A DNA stretch of 64,000 bases from Phycicoccus avicenniae (lineage in GTDB: Bacteria > Actinomycetota > Actinomycetes > Actinomycetales > Dermatophilaceae), in contig NZ_JAGSNF010000006.1 in the NCBI RefSeq assembly GCF_018139485.1, positions 62,001-126,000 on the forward strand. The letters are read 5' to 3'. Made by a program: the position numbers and the translations under genes. Of this stretch, positions 37,120 to 46,209 are shown piece by piece (the first letter of the stretch is position 1; each line of letters starts with the position of its first letter). Below the pieces are notes generated by a model. The model did not search any database. It saw nothing but the letters and a program-made list of their open reading frames with translations, and was not told the origin of the DNA.

Positions 37120-37788
37120 TCACGCCTCGTTCGAGAAGCGCTCGACCTTCGTCCGGTCGCCGGAGACGATGATGACGTCGCCGGCCTGTGGCACCGTCTC
37201 GGGGACCGCGTAGGTGAAGGCCTCACCGCGGGGCTTGATGCCGACGACGGTGACGCCGTACCGCGAGCGCACGCCCGCCTCGGCGAGGGTGCGTCCGACG
37301 ATGCTCTCCGGCGGGGTCGTCTTCACCATCGCGTAGCCGTCGTCGAACTCGATGTAGTCGAGCAGTCGCCCCCGGACCAGGTGGGCGACCCGGCGCCCCA
37401 TGTCGAACTCCGGCCGCACGACGTGGTGGACGCCGACCTGCTCGAGGATCTTGCCCTGCGACTCGGTGACGGCCTTGCCCCAGATCGTCCGCACCCCGAG
37501 GGTGCGCAGGACGAACGCGGTGAGGATGCTCGCCTCGACGTCGCTGCCGATGCCGATGACCGCCTGGCGGAACTCCCCGACCGACAGCTGGCGCATCGCC
37601 TCCAGGTCGGTCGTGTCCGCCTCGACGACGTGGGTGAGCCGGCCGGCGAGGTCCTGGACCCGCTTGCCGTCGACGTCGATGCCGAGGACCTCGACGCCGT
37701 CCCGCTCGAGCTCGAGGGCGAGCGACTTGCCGAACCGGCCGAGACCGAGGACGACGACGCCCCCCGTGTCGGCGACCTTCCTAGCCAA
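37120..37788 (-). CDS. TrkA/KtrA-type potassium uptake regulatory subunit
   Basis: 222 aa. RCK-N Rossmann domain with GLGRFGKSLALELERDG (nucleotide loop), an acidic end of strand 2 (GIDVD) and VEADTTD. An RCK-C domain starts near 140. It binds nucleotides on the cytoplasmic face and gates the TrkH-like channel. The start codon is TTG at 37788, overlapping the channel gene stop by 8 bases, which suggests translational coupling; no better ATG or GTG is available. Confidence 0.9.
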   Translation of the reverse strand: MARKVADTGGVVVLGLGRFGKSLALELERDGVEVLGIDVDGKRVQDLAGRLTHVVEADTTDLEAMRQLSVGEFRQAVIGIGSDVEASILTAFVLRTLGVRTIWGKAVTESQGKILEQVGVHHVVRPEFDMGRRVAHLVRGRLLDYIEFDDGYAMVKTTPPESIVGRTLAEAGVRSRYGVTVVGIKPRGEAFTYAVPETVPQAGDVIIVSGDRTKVERFSNEA

Positions 37789-39133
37789 TGATCGGCGCTC
37801 CTTCCGGGTAGGTGTACCGGCGCGGGCGCTCCCGGAGCGCGAGCGCCGACACGAGGGTGATCGGGCCGAGTCGCCCGACGAACATGAGGACGACGACGAC
37901 GATCTTCGCCGGGTCGTTCAGGTTGGGGGTGATCCCCGTCGACAGGCCGACCGTGCTGAAGGCCGACGTCGCCTCGAAGAGCACGTCGGCGAGGGCGAAG
38001 TCGGTGAGCTCGGTGAGGAGCATCGTCGCGAACGTCACGATCCCGATCCCGAGGAGGGCGACGGTGAGCGCCTGGCGGACGACCCGGTGCTCGATCCGGC
38101 GGTCGAAGGCGACGACCTGCGGGTCGCCGCGCACCTCGGCGACGATGACGAAGAACAGGATGATGAAGGTCGTCACCTTGAGACCTCCCGCCGTGCCGGC
38201 GGAGCCCCCGCCGACGAACATGAGGATGATCGTCCCGAGCAGGGTCTCCTGGGTGATCTCCGAGTAGTCCCAGGCGTTGAACCCCGCGGTCCGCGGCTGG
38301 ACGGCGTGGAAGAAGCCTGCCAGCACCTTCTGGGCCGGGTCGAGGGTGCCGATGGTGTCGACGTTGGTCCACTCGCTCGCGGTGACGAAGAGGGTGCCCC
38401 CGACGAGGAGGATGCCCGTCATGAGGACGGTGAGCCGGGTGTGCAGGCTCCATCGGCGCGGGTGGGTGCGGCGGCCGAGCTCGAGCATGACGGGGAAGCC
38501 CAGGCCGCCGACGATGATCGCGACCGAGACCGGCAGGAGGATCCAGCCGTCGGTGAGGTAGCGCGTGAGGCTGTCGGAGTAGAGCGAGAACCCGGCGTTG
38601 TTGAAGGCCGACACCGCGTGGAAGACCCCGAGCCACGTCGCCCGCCCCGGTGGCAGGCCCTGGACGAGCAGCCGGCCGGTGAGCAGGACGGCCACCGCCA
38701 CCTCGACGACGACGGTGACGACGAGGACGCCCCGCACGACCTGGCGGACGTCGCCGAGGCCGACGCTCTTGGTCTCCGCGGCGGCGTTGAGCCGGGTGCG
38801 CAGCCCGAGACGCCGGCTCACGAAGAGCACGAGGAGGGACGCGAGGGTCATCAGGCCGAAGCCGCCGACCTGGACGAGGGCGAGGATGATCGCGTGGCCG
38901 GTGCTCGTCCAGTACGTCTCGGTGTCGACGACGACGAGGCCGGTGACGCAGACGGCGCTCGTCGCGGTGAAGAGCGCGGTGACCGGGTCGGCCCCGCCGC
39001 CCTCGGCGCGGGTGCCGGGGAGCATGAGGAGCAGGGTGCCGACGAGGACGGTCGCGCCGAACGCGGCGACGACGACCTGGCCGGGGTGCCGGAAGATCTC
39101 GCGCTTCCGACGGCGCGGTGGTGCGGACGTCAC
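37781..39133 (-). CDS. TrkH/KtrB-type potassium channel subunit
   Basis: About 450 aa from GTG 39133 (VTSAPPRRRKREIF); an earlier in-frame GTG at 39151 is possible. Four M1-P-M2 repeats with K+ filter-like turns (for example TSAVCVTGLVV, NNAGFSLYS, PRTAGFNAWD, TSAFSTVGLSTG) make this a KtrB/TrkH channel. It imports K+ together with the TrkA-like subunit encoded right after it. tRNA-Gly lies upstream on the same strand. Confidence 0.92.
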   Translation of the reverse strand: MTSAPPRRRKREIFRHPGQVVVAAFGATVLVGTLLLMLPGTRAEGGGADPVTALFTATSAVCVTGLVVVDTETYWTSTGHAIILALVQVGGFGLMTLASLLVLFVSRRLGLRTRLNAAAETKSVGLGDVRQVVRGVLVVTVVVEVAVAVLLTGRLLVQGLPPGRATWLGVFHAVSAFNNAGFSLYSDSLTRYLTDGWILLPVSVAIIVGGLGFPVMLELGRRTHPRRWSLHTRLTVLMTGILLVGGTLFVTASEWTNVDTIGTLDPAQKVLAGFFHAVQPRTAGFNAWDYSEITQETLLGTIILMFVGGGSAGTAGGLKVTTFIILFFVIVAEVRGDPQVVAFDRRIEHRVVRQALTVALLGIGIVTFATMLLTELTDFALADVLFEATSAFSTVGLSTGITPNLNDPAKIVVVVLMFVGRLGPITLVSALALRERPRRYTYPEGAPIIG

Positions 39134-39235
39134 GAGGGAACAGCATGGCACCCGCCGGGTGGTCCCGGGGCAGCAATGGCTCGCGGCCTGCGCGACGACC
39201 CTCGACGGGGTCCGGCGGTGGCCCGTCGCCGACGG

Positions 39236-39306
39236 AGCGGGCGACGGGAATCGAACCCGCGTAGCCAGTTTGGAAGACTGGGGCTCTACCATTGAGCTAC
39301 GCCCGC
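39236..39306 (-). tRNA. tRNA-Gly (anticodon TCC)
   Basis: Cloverleaf on the minus strand. The acceptor stem GCGGGCG pairs with CGCCCGC, the D-arm is GCTC...GAGC, and the anticodon stem-loop CCAGT-CTTCCAA-ACTGG gives anticodon TCC. The T-loop is TTCGATT. The CCA end is not encoded in full (TCC follows the acceptor strand). Confidence 0.95.
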
Positions 39307-39399
39307 GCACCTCGTCGGCGTGCACCGCGAGGGCAGCGCTAGCCTAGGGCCCGCGCGCCCGGACCCGAAATCCTCGAGGCCCTTCGGAGCGGCGTGGCG

Positions 39400-39473
39400 C
39401 GGGGTATGGCGCAGGTTGGTAGCGCGTCCGCTTTGGGAGCGGAAGGTCGTCGGTTCGAATCCGGCTACCCCGA
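39400..39473 (+). tRNA. tRNA-Pro (anticodon TGG)
   Basis: Acceptor CGGGGTA pairs with TACCCCG. The anticodon stem-loop TCCGC-TTTGGGA-GCGGA gives anticodon TGG, and the T-loop is TTCGAAT. Discriminator base A; CCA not encoded. It is divergent from tRNA-Gly with 93 bases between. Confidence 0.95.
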
Positions 39474-39511
39474 CAGCTCGGCACCTCCTGAGGCGTCCTG
39501 CACGCCCGAGG

Positions 39512-39581
39512 CAAGGGAACCTCCCGCGAGACACGACCTCCGTTCCCTTGTCTCGGCGGACATTTCGGGGTCACCCCGAAA
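39512..39581. terminator. Two hairpins downstream of tRNA-Pro and trmB
   Basis: Hairpin A: CAAGGGAAC (39512-39520) and GTTCCCTTG (39542-39550), perfect 9-bp arms. Hairpin B: TTTCGGGG (39563-39570), TCA loop, CCCCGAAA (39574-39581), perfect 8-bp arms with A/T-rich edges unusual for this genome. They lie between tRNA-Pro and the converging trmB end and probably stop transcription from both sides. Confidence 0.6.
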
Positions 39582-39633
39582 AGTGGAGGCTCATGAGTCG
39601 GGTGGGGCCGCCGTCAGGGGTGCGGGTGCGGGG

Positions 39634-40311
39634 TCAGCGAGCGGTGCAGCGGAACTCGGACACCGTCCGGCCGTGCCGCAGTCCCTTGGCCTCGAACCCG
39701 TCGTCCGGCCGCCAGTCCGGGCGCTCCCCCTCGACGACGTCGAAGCCGTCGTGCGCCGCGAGCTGCTCGCGGCAGTGCTCGGCGTAGGTGTCGATGTCGG
39801 TGGCGACGAGCAGCCGCCCGCCCGGCCGCAGCCGCGACGCGAGGAGGGTGAGGCTGTGCTGCTGGACGAAGCGCCGCTTGGCGTGCCGCTTCTTCGGCCA
39901 CGGGTCGGGGAAGAAGAGGTGGACGGCGTCGAGGGTGTCCGGGGCGACCCGGTCGGTGAGCAGCGGCAGGGCGTCGCCGACGTGGACCCGCAGGTTGTCG
40001 ACCCCCGCCTCGTCGGCGGCGGCGAGCATCCGCGCCACCCCGGGGACGTGGACGTCGACCGCGACCACGTCGGCGTCCGGATGGGCGGCCGCGTAGGCGA
40101 TGGCGGCCGCCCCGTGCCCGGAGCCGATCTCGAGGACGACGGGGCCGCGCCGACCGAACACCCGCTCCGGCACGAGGGGGCCCTCGGGCAGCTCACGGCC
40201 CGGGAGGAGGGTCGCCATCCGCTCGTCCGTCAGCGGGCTGTTGCGCCACCGGGGGGTGAAGGTGCGCACGCCCTCGCGGGGCGTGTGGTCGAGGACCGGG
40301 CGGGAGGCCAC
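39634..40311 (-). CDS. trmB: tRNA (guanine-N7-)-methyltransferase TrmB
   Basis: 225 aa. Class I methyltransferase with the SAM motif LEIGSGHGAAAIAYA and the TrmB signature HLFFPDPWPKKRHAKRRFVQ. It modifies G46 in the tRNA variable loop. The next two genes on the same strand, a SpoIIE-type phosphatase and rpiB, run into it from upstream. It is the last gene of that minus-strand block. Confidence 0.95.
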   Translation of the reverse strand: MASRPVLDHTPREGVRTFTPRWRNSPLTDERMATLLPGRELPEGPLVPERVFGRRGPVVLEIGSGHGAAAIAYAAAHPDADVVAVDVHVPGVARMLAAADEAGVDNLRVHVGDALPLLTDRVAPDTLDAVHLFFPDPWPKKRHAKRRFVQQHSLTLLASRLRPGGRLLVATDIDTYAEHCREQLAAHDGFDVVEGERPDWRPDDGFEAKGLRHGRTVSEFRCTAR

Positions 40312-40379
40312 GGGCGGAACCTTTCGGGCGGGGTCGGACGGACGGGAGCAGTCGGGCGGGCCGGCGGCGACCGGCGACG

Positions 40380-41480
40380 TCAGTGGCGCCGGACGGCGAC
40401 CGCCGCCCGGTCGTCATCCTCCCCCGAACGGGCCGCCTCGCACACGTCGCTCGCGACGTCCCCACCGCGCAGGACCGACATCGCGGCGACCCCCAGCATG
40501 CGGTCGATGCCGTCGGTGAGGTCCCGGTCACGGGCCTCGATGACGCCGTCGGAGTACAGCAGCAGCGCGTCGCCGCGGTCGAGCGTCCCGCACTCGCGCT
40601 CGAAGCCGATGCCCGGGAGGACCCCGAGCAGCGGCCCGCGCTCGGCGTCGAGGACCGTCCAGCGGGCCCGGCCGGAGGTGTACCGGGCGGGCGAGGGGTG
40701 ACCGGCGTTCGCGACGGAGTAGCGACCGGTCGCCAGGTCGAGCTCGACGTGGACGGCCGTCGCGAACCCCTCCTCCCAGCCCTGCCGGACGAGGTAGTCG
40801 TTCGCGGCGCGGAGGAAGTCGGCGGCCGGGACGGACCCGAGCAGCCCGCCGAGGGCGCCGGACAGCAGGAGCGAGCGGGTGCCGGCGCCGGTCCCCTTGC
40901 CGCTGACGTCGACGAGGGCGACCTGCAGCCGTCCCCGGTCGTCGTCGAGGTGGGCGATGACGAAGTCGCCGGAGAACCGGTCGCTGTGCGCCGAGAGGAT
41001 CCGCGACGTCGCACTCCAGCCGTCGGGCAGCACGGGCATGATCCCGACCGAGGCGATCCGGTCCCGCAGCTCGGCGAACATCCGGTCGGCGCCGAACCCC
41101 CGCACCCCGACGAGGTCGCGGGAGCGCGAGATGACGACGACGAGCCCCATGACGGCGAGCAGGGCGAGCACCACCCCGGCCACCCGCGGCCCCGGGATCT
41201 GCGCCTGCGGGGCCCAGAGCGCGATGACGACCAGGCTGAGCCCGAGGAACACGAGCAGCCGCTGCGGCGACAGGAGCAGCCCGGACACGACGAGCAGCGG
41301 GAAGAGCATCGAGATGGGCAGCCACTCGGAGAACACGATCGAGCCGAACGCGACGGCGGCCAGGCCCACGACGAGACCGAGCGCGATGACCATGCCCTGG
41401 TCCAGCCCGCCCCCGCGGGAGGTCACCGTGCGCCGTCGCACCCCGTCGTGCTCGGTCCAGCCCGAGTCGTGCCCTGCCAT
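40380..41480 (-). CDS. SpoIIE/PP2C-type serine phosphatase with N-terminal membrane domain
   Basis: 366 aa. About four membrane helices (35-120) are followed by a PPM/SpoIIE domain. Visible blocks are SGDFVIAHLDDDRGRLQVALVDVSGKGTGAGTRSLLLSGAL, with Asp metal ligands, and GDALLLYSDGVIEARDRDL. Phosphatases of this type act on anti-sigma-factor antagonists or similar. No partner kinase or sensor domain is visible here. The start MAGHDSGW is 10 bases downstream of the rpiB stop. Confidence 0.88.
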   Translation of the reverse strand: MAGHDSGWTEHDGVRRRTVTSRGGGLDQGMVIALGLVVGLAAVAFGSIVFSEWLPISMLFPLLVVSGLLLSPQRLLVFLGLSLVVIALWAPQAQIPGPRVAGVVLALLAVMGLVVVISRSRDLVGVRGFGADRMFAELRDRIASVGIMPVLPDGWSATSRILSAHSDRFSGDFVIAHLDDDRGRLQVALVDVSGKGTGAGTRSLLLSGALGGLLGSVPAADFLRAANDYLVRQGWEEGFATAVHVELDLATGRYSVANAGHPSPARYTSGRARWTVLDAERGPLLGVLPGIGFERECGTLDRGDALLLYSDGVIEARDRDLTDGIDRMLGVAAMSVLRGGDVASDVCEAARSGEDDDRAAVAVRRH

Positions 41481-41490
41481 CGGCCGCCCG

Positions 41491-41961
41491 TCAGGTGAGC
41501 GGCGGCAGCGTGCCGTCCGCCTCGTAGGCGTCGAGCATCGCGATCCGGCGGGCGTGCCGCGCCTCACCGGAGAACGGGGTGGCGACGAAGGCACGGACCA
41601 TGGCCCGGGCGACCTCGGGGTCGGTCGTGCGCGCCCCGACGGAGATGACCCGGGCGTCGTTGTGCTCGCGGGCGAGCCGGGCGAGGTCCTCGTCCCAGCA
41701 CAGGGCCGCCCGCACACCGGTCACCTTGTTCGCGGCGATCTGCTCCCCGTTGCCGGACCCGCCGAGCACGACGCCCAGCGAGCCGTCGTCCGCGGCGACC
41801 GCCTCCGCGGCGCGCAGGACGAACACCGGGTAGTCGTCGAGGGCGTCGTACGCGTGCGGACCGTGGTTGGTCACGTCGTGCCCGTCGGCCTCGAGCATCG
41901 CGACGAGGTCACCGAGCATCTCGAACGCGGCGTGGTCGGCCCCGAGGTGGATGCGCGCCAC
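41491..41961 (-). CDS. rpiB: Ribose-5-phosphate isomerase B
   Basis: 156 aa from GTG. It has the RpiB opening IHLGADHAAFEM, the catalytic loop GSGNGEQIAANKV and the C-terminal DEDLARLAREHNDARVISVGAR. It interconverts ribose-5-phosphate and ribulose-5-phosphate in the pentose phosphate pathway. In this group the active base is usually a Glu (GSGNGE) as in mycobacterial RpiB. It is 3 bases downstream of the DsbA-like gene and corresponds to Rv2465c by position. Confidence 0.95.
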   Translation of the reverse strand: MARIHLGADHAAFEMLGDLVAMLEADGHDVTNHGPHAYDALDDYPVFVLRAAEAVAADDGSLGVVLGGSGNGEQIAANKVTGVRAALCWDEDLARLAREHNDARVISVGARTTDPEVARAMVRAFVATPFSGEARHARRIAMLDAYEADGTLPPLT

Positions 41962-41964
41962 GGC

Positions 41965-42594
41965 TCAGTCCTCGGTGTCGAAGATCGGGCCCTGGGTCCG
42001 CGAGCGCTTCAGCTCGTAGAACCCGGGGGTGCGGGCGACGAGCACGCAGCCGTCCCACAGCAGCCCGGCGGCCTCGCCCTTGGGGGCGGGGGTGACGACG
42101 GGCCCGAAGAACGCGACGCCGTCGACGGCGATGACGGGCGTGCCGACGTCGTCGCCGACGAGCGAGATGCCCCGCTCGTGGCTGGCGCGCAGCTCCTCGT
42201 CGTGCTCGGTCGAGGTCGCGGCCCCGGCGAGCGCGGCCGGCAGCCCGAGCTCCTCGAGGGCGCCCGCGATCGCGGTGTCGTAGTCCTGCTGCTCGTGGTG
42301 GATGCGGGTGCCGAGCGCGTCGTAGAGCGGCTTGACGATCTCGTCGCCGTGCTCGCGCCGGGCCGCGACGACGACACGGACGGGGCCCCAGCCCTTCTCC
42401 ATGAGGTCGGCGTACTCCTCGGGCAGGTCGCGGCCCTCGTTGAGGACGGACAGGCTCATGACCGACCACGTGACGTCGACGTCGCGGACCTGCTGGACCT
42501 CGCCCATCCAGCGGGAGGTCATCCAGGCCCACGGGCACAGCGGGTCGAACCAGAACTCGGCGGCGGCGCGGGGGGCGGCGGTGGTGTCGGTCAC
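41965..42594 (-). CDS. DsbA-family mycothiol-dependent nitroreductase-like protein (Rv2466c family)
   Basis: 209 aa, thioredoxin-fold DsbA/FrnE family. The first strand leads into FWFDPLCPWAWMTSRWM, with C20 and A23. Position next to rpiB and pepN and overall pattern match M. tuberculosis Rv2466c, whose site I recall as CPWC; here the second Cys is Ala. A single Cys still allows a monothiol mechanism with mycothiol. ATG 42594, divergent from pepN. Confidence 0.87.
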   Translation of the reverse strand: MTDTTAAPRAAAEFWFDPLCPWAWMTSRWMGEVQQVRDVDVTWSVMSLSVLNEGRDLPEEYADLMEKGWGPVRVVVAARREHGDEIVKPLYDALGTRIHHEQQDYDTAIAGALEELGLPAALAGAATSTEHDEELRASHERGISLVGDDVGTPVIAVDGVAFFGPVVTPAPKGEAAGLLWDGCVLVARTPGFYELKRSRTQGPIFDTED

Positions 42595-42707
42595 GTCACC
42601 ATCCTGCCACCGCGGGCCGACGGGCCACAGGGCCGCCCGTGCCAGACTGGGTGGGCGGCGCCCCGACCGGGCGCCGCCCGCTTGCCACCCACCCCGAGGA
42701 GACCTCT

Positions 42708-45260
42708 GTGCCCGGCACGAACCTCACCCGCGACGAGGCCGCGACCCGCGCCTCGCTCGTCTCGGTCTCGACCCACGACGTCGAGCTCGACGTGACGACC
42801 GGACCGACGACGTTCGCGACGACGAGCACCATCCGGTTCTCGTGCTCCTCCCCCGGCGCGGAGACCTTCGTCGACTTCCTCGACGGCACCGTCGAGGAGA
42901 TCGTGCTCAACGGCACCTCCCTCGACCCGGCGACCCACTACGCCGACCACCGGGTCCGCGTCCCCGGCCTCGCCGCGGACAACGAGCTCGTCGTCCGCGG
43001 CACCGGGACGTACACGAACACCGGTGAGGGCCTGCACCGGTTCGTCGACCCGGTCGACGACGAGGTCTACCTCTACAGCCAGTTCGAGGTCCCGGACAGC
43101 CGCCGGATGTACCCGGTGTTCGAGCAGCCCGACCTCAAGGCCGAGTTCGCCCTCACGGTCACGGCCCCCGCGCACTGGCGGCTCGTGTCGAACTCCCCGA
43201 CCCCGGAGCCGGAGGCCGCAGGCGAGGGCGTCGCGACGTGGCGCTTCCCGCGCACCCCGCGGATCTCCAGCTACATCACCGCGCTCGTCGCCGGTCCCTA
43301 CGACGTCGTCCGGGACAGCGTCACCTCGCGCGGCGGCGAGGTCCCCCTCGGGATCTACTGCCGCCGCAGCCTCACGCCCTACCTCGACAGCGACGCGCTG
43401 TTCGACGTGACGAAGCGCGGCTTCGCCTTCTTCGAGGAGGAGTTCGACTGCGCCTACCCGTTCGCGAAGTACGACCAGGTCTTCGCCCCCGAGTTCAACG
43501 CGGGCGCGATGGAGAACGCCGGCTGCGTGACGATCGCCGAGATCTACGTCTTCCGCTCGCGGGTCACCGAGTCGATCGTCGAGCGCCGGGCCCTCACCGT
43601 GCTCCACGAGCTCGCCCACATGTGGTTCGGCGACCTCGTGACGATGCGCTGGTGGGACGACCTCTGGCTCAACGAGTCCTTCGCCGAGTGGGCCTCGACG
43701 ACGTGCCAGGCCGAGGCGACGCACTGGACCGACGCGTGGACGACCTTCGGCACCCACGAGAAGGACTGGGCCTACCGCCAGGACCAGCTCTCCTCGACCC
43801 ACCCGATCGTCGCCGACATGGTCGACCTCGAGGCGGTCGAGATCAACTTCGACGGCATCACGTACGCCAAGGGCGCCTCGGTCCTCAAGCAGCTCGTCGC
43901 GTACGTCGGCCGGGACGCCTTCCGCGACGGCCTGCGCGCCTACTTCGCGAAGCACGCCTGGGGCAACACGACGCTCGAGGACCTCCTCGTCGAGCTCGAG
44001 GCCACCTCGGGACGGGAGCTGCGCGAGTGGTCCCGGCTGTGGCTCGAGACCGCCGGTGTCGCGACCCTGCGCCCGGTCGTCGAGGTCGACGAGTACGGCG
44101 GCATCACCTCGGCCGTCGTCGAGCAGACCGCACCCGAGAGCCACCCGACGCTGCGTCCGCACCGGCTGGGCATCGGCCTCTACGAGGTCCGCGGCGACGT
44201 CCTCGAGCGGACCGACCTCCTCGACGTCGACGTCGACGGCGCCCGGACCGAGGTCCCGGCCCTCGTCGGCCGCCCCCAGCCGGACCTGCTCCTCGTCAAC
44301 GACGACGACCTCGCCTACGCCAAGATCCGCCTCGACGAGCGCTCGCTCGCGACGGCGGTCGCGCACCCCCGGGGGTTCACCTCCTCCCTCCCCCGCGCGC
44401 TCGTCCTCGCCTCGGCGTGGGACATGACGCGGGACGCCGAGATGGGGGCGCGGGCGTTCGTCGACCTCGTCCTCGCGACGCTGCCCGGGGAGTCGGACTC
44501 GACGCTGCTGCGCACCGTCATCGCCCAGCTGCAGACCGCCGTGCACTCCTACACCGCTCCCGAGCACCGGGACGCCACGCGCCGCTCGGCCCGGGACCGG
44601 ATGTGGGAGCTCGCCGGGGCCGCCGAGCCCGGGAGCGACGCCCAGCTGCAGCTCGTGACCGCGACCGCGGCGCTCACGACGGTCGGGGACGACCCCGCCG
44701 TGCTGCGCGGCCTGCTCGACGGCACCGCTCCCCTGGAGGGTCTCGACGTCGACTTCGAGATGCGGTGGACCCTGCTCACCGCGCTCGCGGCCTCCGGGGA
44801 CGCCGACACGCCCGAGATCGACGCCGAGCGGGCTCGGGAGGACACCGCGACGGGACGCGAGCGGGCGGCCCGGGCGAGGGCCGCGCTGCCCACCCCCGAG
44901 GCCAAGGAGGTCGCCTGGCGTGAGATCGTGGAGGAGTCGGGCAAGCCGAACGCCGTCGTCGACGCGGTGGGACTGGGCTTCACCCGGCCGGGCACGCCGG
45001 CAGAGCTGCTGCGCCCGTACGTCGAGAAGTACCACGCGTCGCTCGTGACCGTGACGTCCTCGCGGTCGCACGCCATCGCGGAGTCGATCGTCCTGGGGTT
45101 CTACCCGCGCCCCCTCGCGGACGCCGCACTGCTCGAGGCGACGCAGGCCTGGCTCGACGACAACCCCGACGCACCCCCGGCGCTGCGCCGCATGGTCGCC
45201 GAGAACCGCGACCCCGTGGCGCGCGCCCTGACCGCACAGGAGCGCGATGCCCGTGACTGA
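42708..45260 (+). CDS. pepN: Aminopeptidase N (M1 family)
   Basis: 850 aa from GTG, GAGGAGA ribosome-binding site. GAMEN exopeptidase motif at 266-270, zinc motif HELAH at 300-304 with the third ligand E323 in LWLNESF. An ERAP1-like C-terminal domain follows. It removes N-terminal residues from peptides in the cytoplasm, downstream of Clp and other proteases. It is the counterpart of Rv2467 in position and overlaps mscS by 14 bases. Confidence 0.96.
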   Translation: MPGTNLTRDEAATRASLVSVSTHDVELDVTTGPTTFATTSTIRFSCSSPGAETFVDFLDGTVEEIVLNGTSLDPATHYADHRVRVPGLAADNELVVRGTGTYTNTGEGLHRFVDPVDDEVYLYSQFEVPDSRRMYPVFEQPDLKAEFALTVTAPAHWRLVSNSPTPEPEAAGEGVATWRFPRTPRISSYITALVAGPYDVVRDSVTSRGGEVPLGIYCRRSLTPYLDSDALFDVTKRGFAFFEEEFDCAYPFAKYDQVFAPEFNAGAMENAGCVTIAEIYVFRSRVTESIVERRALTVLHELAHMWFGDLVTMRWWDDLWLNESFAEWASTTCQAEATHWTDAWTTFGTHEKDWAYRQDQLSSTHPIVADMVDLEAVEINFDGITYAKGASVLKQLVAYVGRDAFRDGLRAYFAKHAWGNTTLEDLLVELEATSGRELREWSRLWLETAGVATLRPVVEVDEYGGITSAVVEQTAPESHPTLRPHRLGIGLYEVRGDVLERTDLLDVDVDGARTEVPALVGRPQPDLLLVNDDDLAYAKIRLDERSLATAVAHPRGFTSSLPRALVLASAWDMTRDAEMGARAFVDLVLATLPGESDSTLLRTVIAQLQTAVHSYTAPEHRDATRRSARDRMWELAGAAEPGSDAQLQLVTATAALTTVGDDPAVLRGLLDGTAPLEGLDVDFEMRWTLLTALAASGDADTPEIDAERAREDTATGRERAARARAALPTPEAKEVAWREIVEESGKPNAVVDAVGLGFTRPGTPAELLRPYVEKYHASLVTVTSSRSHAIAESIVLGFYPRPLADAALLEATQAWLDDNPDAPPALRRMVAENRDPVARALTAQERDARD

Positions 45261-46209
45261 GATGTTCGTCCAGCTGCCCGAGCTGCTCGGACTGCCCGAC
45301 CTCGACAGCCGTGTCATGGCCGACTACGTCGAGAGCGCCCAGGTGTGGCTCCTCAGTGACGGCCTGCGCGTCCTGGCGACGATCGGCTTCGCCCTCCTCG
45401 CACGGTTCGCCCTCCACCGGGTCGTCAACCGGACCGTGTCGCGGATGACGGCCCGGTCCACGGCTCGCGCCACCGAGACCGACAAGGACGGCAACCTCCT
45501 CGCGACGACGACCGGCAACGCCGGCGAGCGGCACCGGGCCCGGGTCCAGACCGTCGGGTCGCTGCTGCGCAGCGTCGGCACGTTCGTCATCGGCGTCGTC
45601 GCGGGCCTGACCGTCATGGGGCTCATCGGACTGCCGCTCGGTCCGCTGCTCGCCTCGGCCGGTGTCGGCGGTGTCGCGATCGGTTTCGGCGCCCAGAGCC
45701 TCGTGAAGGACTTCCTGTCCGGGATCTTCATGATCTTCGAGGACCAGTACGGCGTCGGGGACACGATCGACACCGGCGAGGCCATCGGCGTCGTCGAGGA
45801 GGTCACCCTCCGGATCACCCGGCTGCGCGACTTCGACGGCGTCGTCTGGTACGTCCGCAACGGCGAGATCATCCGCATCGGCAACCGCTCCCAGGGCTTC
45901 GGCGCCGCGTGGGTCGAGATGCCGGTCTCCTACCGCAACGACATGGACGAGGTCCTGCGCATCCTCCACGAGGTCTCCGAGGCGTTCGGCGAGGACCCGG
46001 AGTGGAAGGGCAAGCTCATCGAGGCCCCGACCGTGCTCGGCGTCGACGCGATCACCGGCCAGACGGTCACGACGAAGATCATGGCGAAGTGCCTGCCCGG
46101 CGAGCAGTTCGCCGTGCAGCGCGCCCTGCGCCAGCGGATCAAGGCCGCCTTCGACGAGGCGGGCATCGAGGCCCCGCCGGTGCCGCTCGCCCAGGGCGGC
46201 CCCGCGTGA
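45247..46209 (+). CDS. Mechanosensitive ion channel, MscS family
   Basis: 320 aa. Two outer helices precede the pore helix with small-residue packing (LLASAGVGGVAIGFGAQSLVKDFLSGIFMIFEDQY). The beta domain reads GEAIGVVEEVTLRITRLRDFDGVVWYVRNGEI. It opens under membrane tension to release solutes. It starts inside pepN and overlaps glbO by 4 bases, so it belongs to the pepN-mscS-glbO transcript. Confidence 0.93.
   Translation: MPVTEMFVQLPELLGLPDLDSRVMADYVESAQVWLLSDGLRVLATIGFALLARFALHRVVNRTVSRMTARSTARATETDKDGNLLATTTGNAGERHRARVQTVGSLLRSVGTFVIGVVAGLTVMGLIGLPLGPLLASAGVGGVAIGFGAQSLVKDFLSGIFMIFEDQYGVGDTIDTGEAIGVVEEVTLRITRLRDFDGVVWYVRNGEIIRIGNRSQGFGAAWVEMPVSYRNDMDEVLRILHEVSEAFGEDPEWKGKLIEAPTVLGVDAITGQTVTTKIMAKCLPGEQFAVQRALRQRIKAAFDEAGIEAPPVPLAQGGPA

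Noticed and set aside
39236-39473. tRNA-Gly/tRNA-Pro pair as an integration site of a mobile element
   Set aside because: No integrase, no duplicated tRNA end and only housekeeping genes on either side.
42591-45317. 908-codon minus-strand frame opposite pepN
   Set aside because: Shadow frame; pepN has its full motif set on the plus strand.
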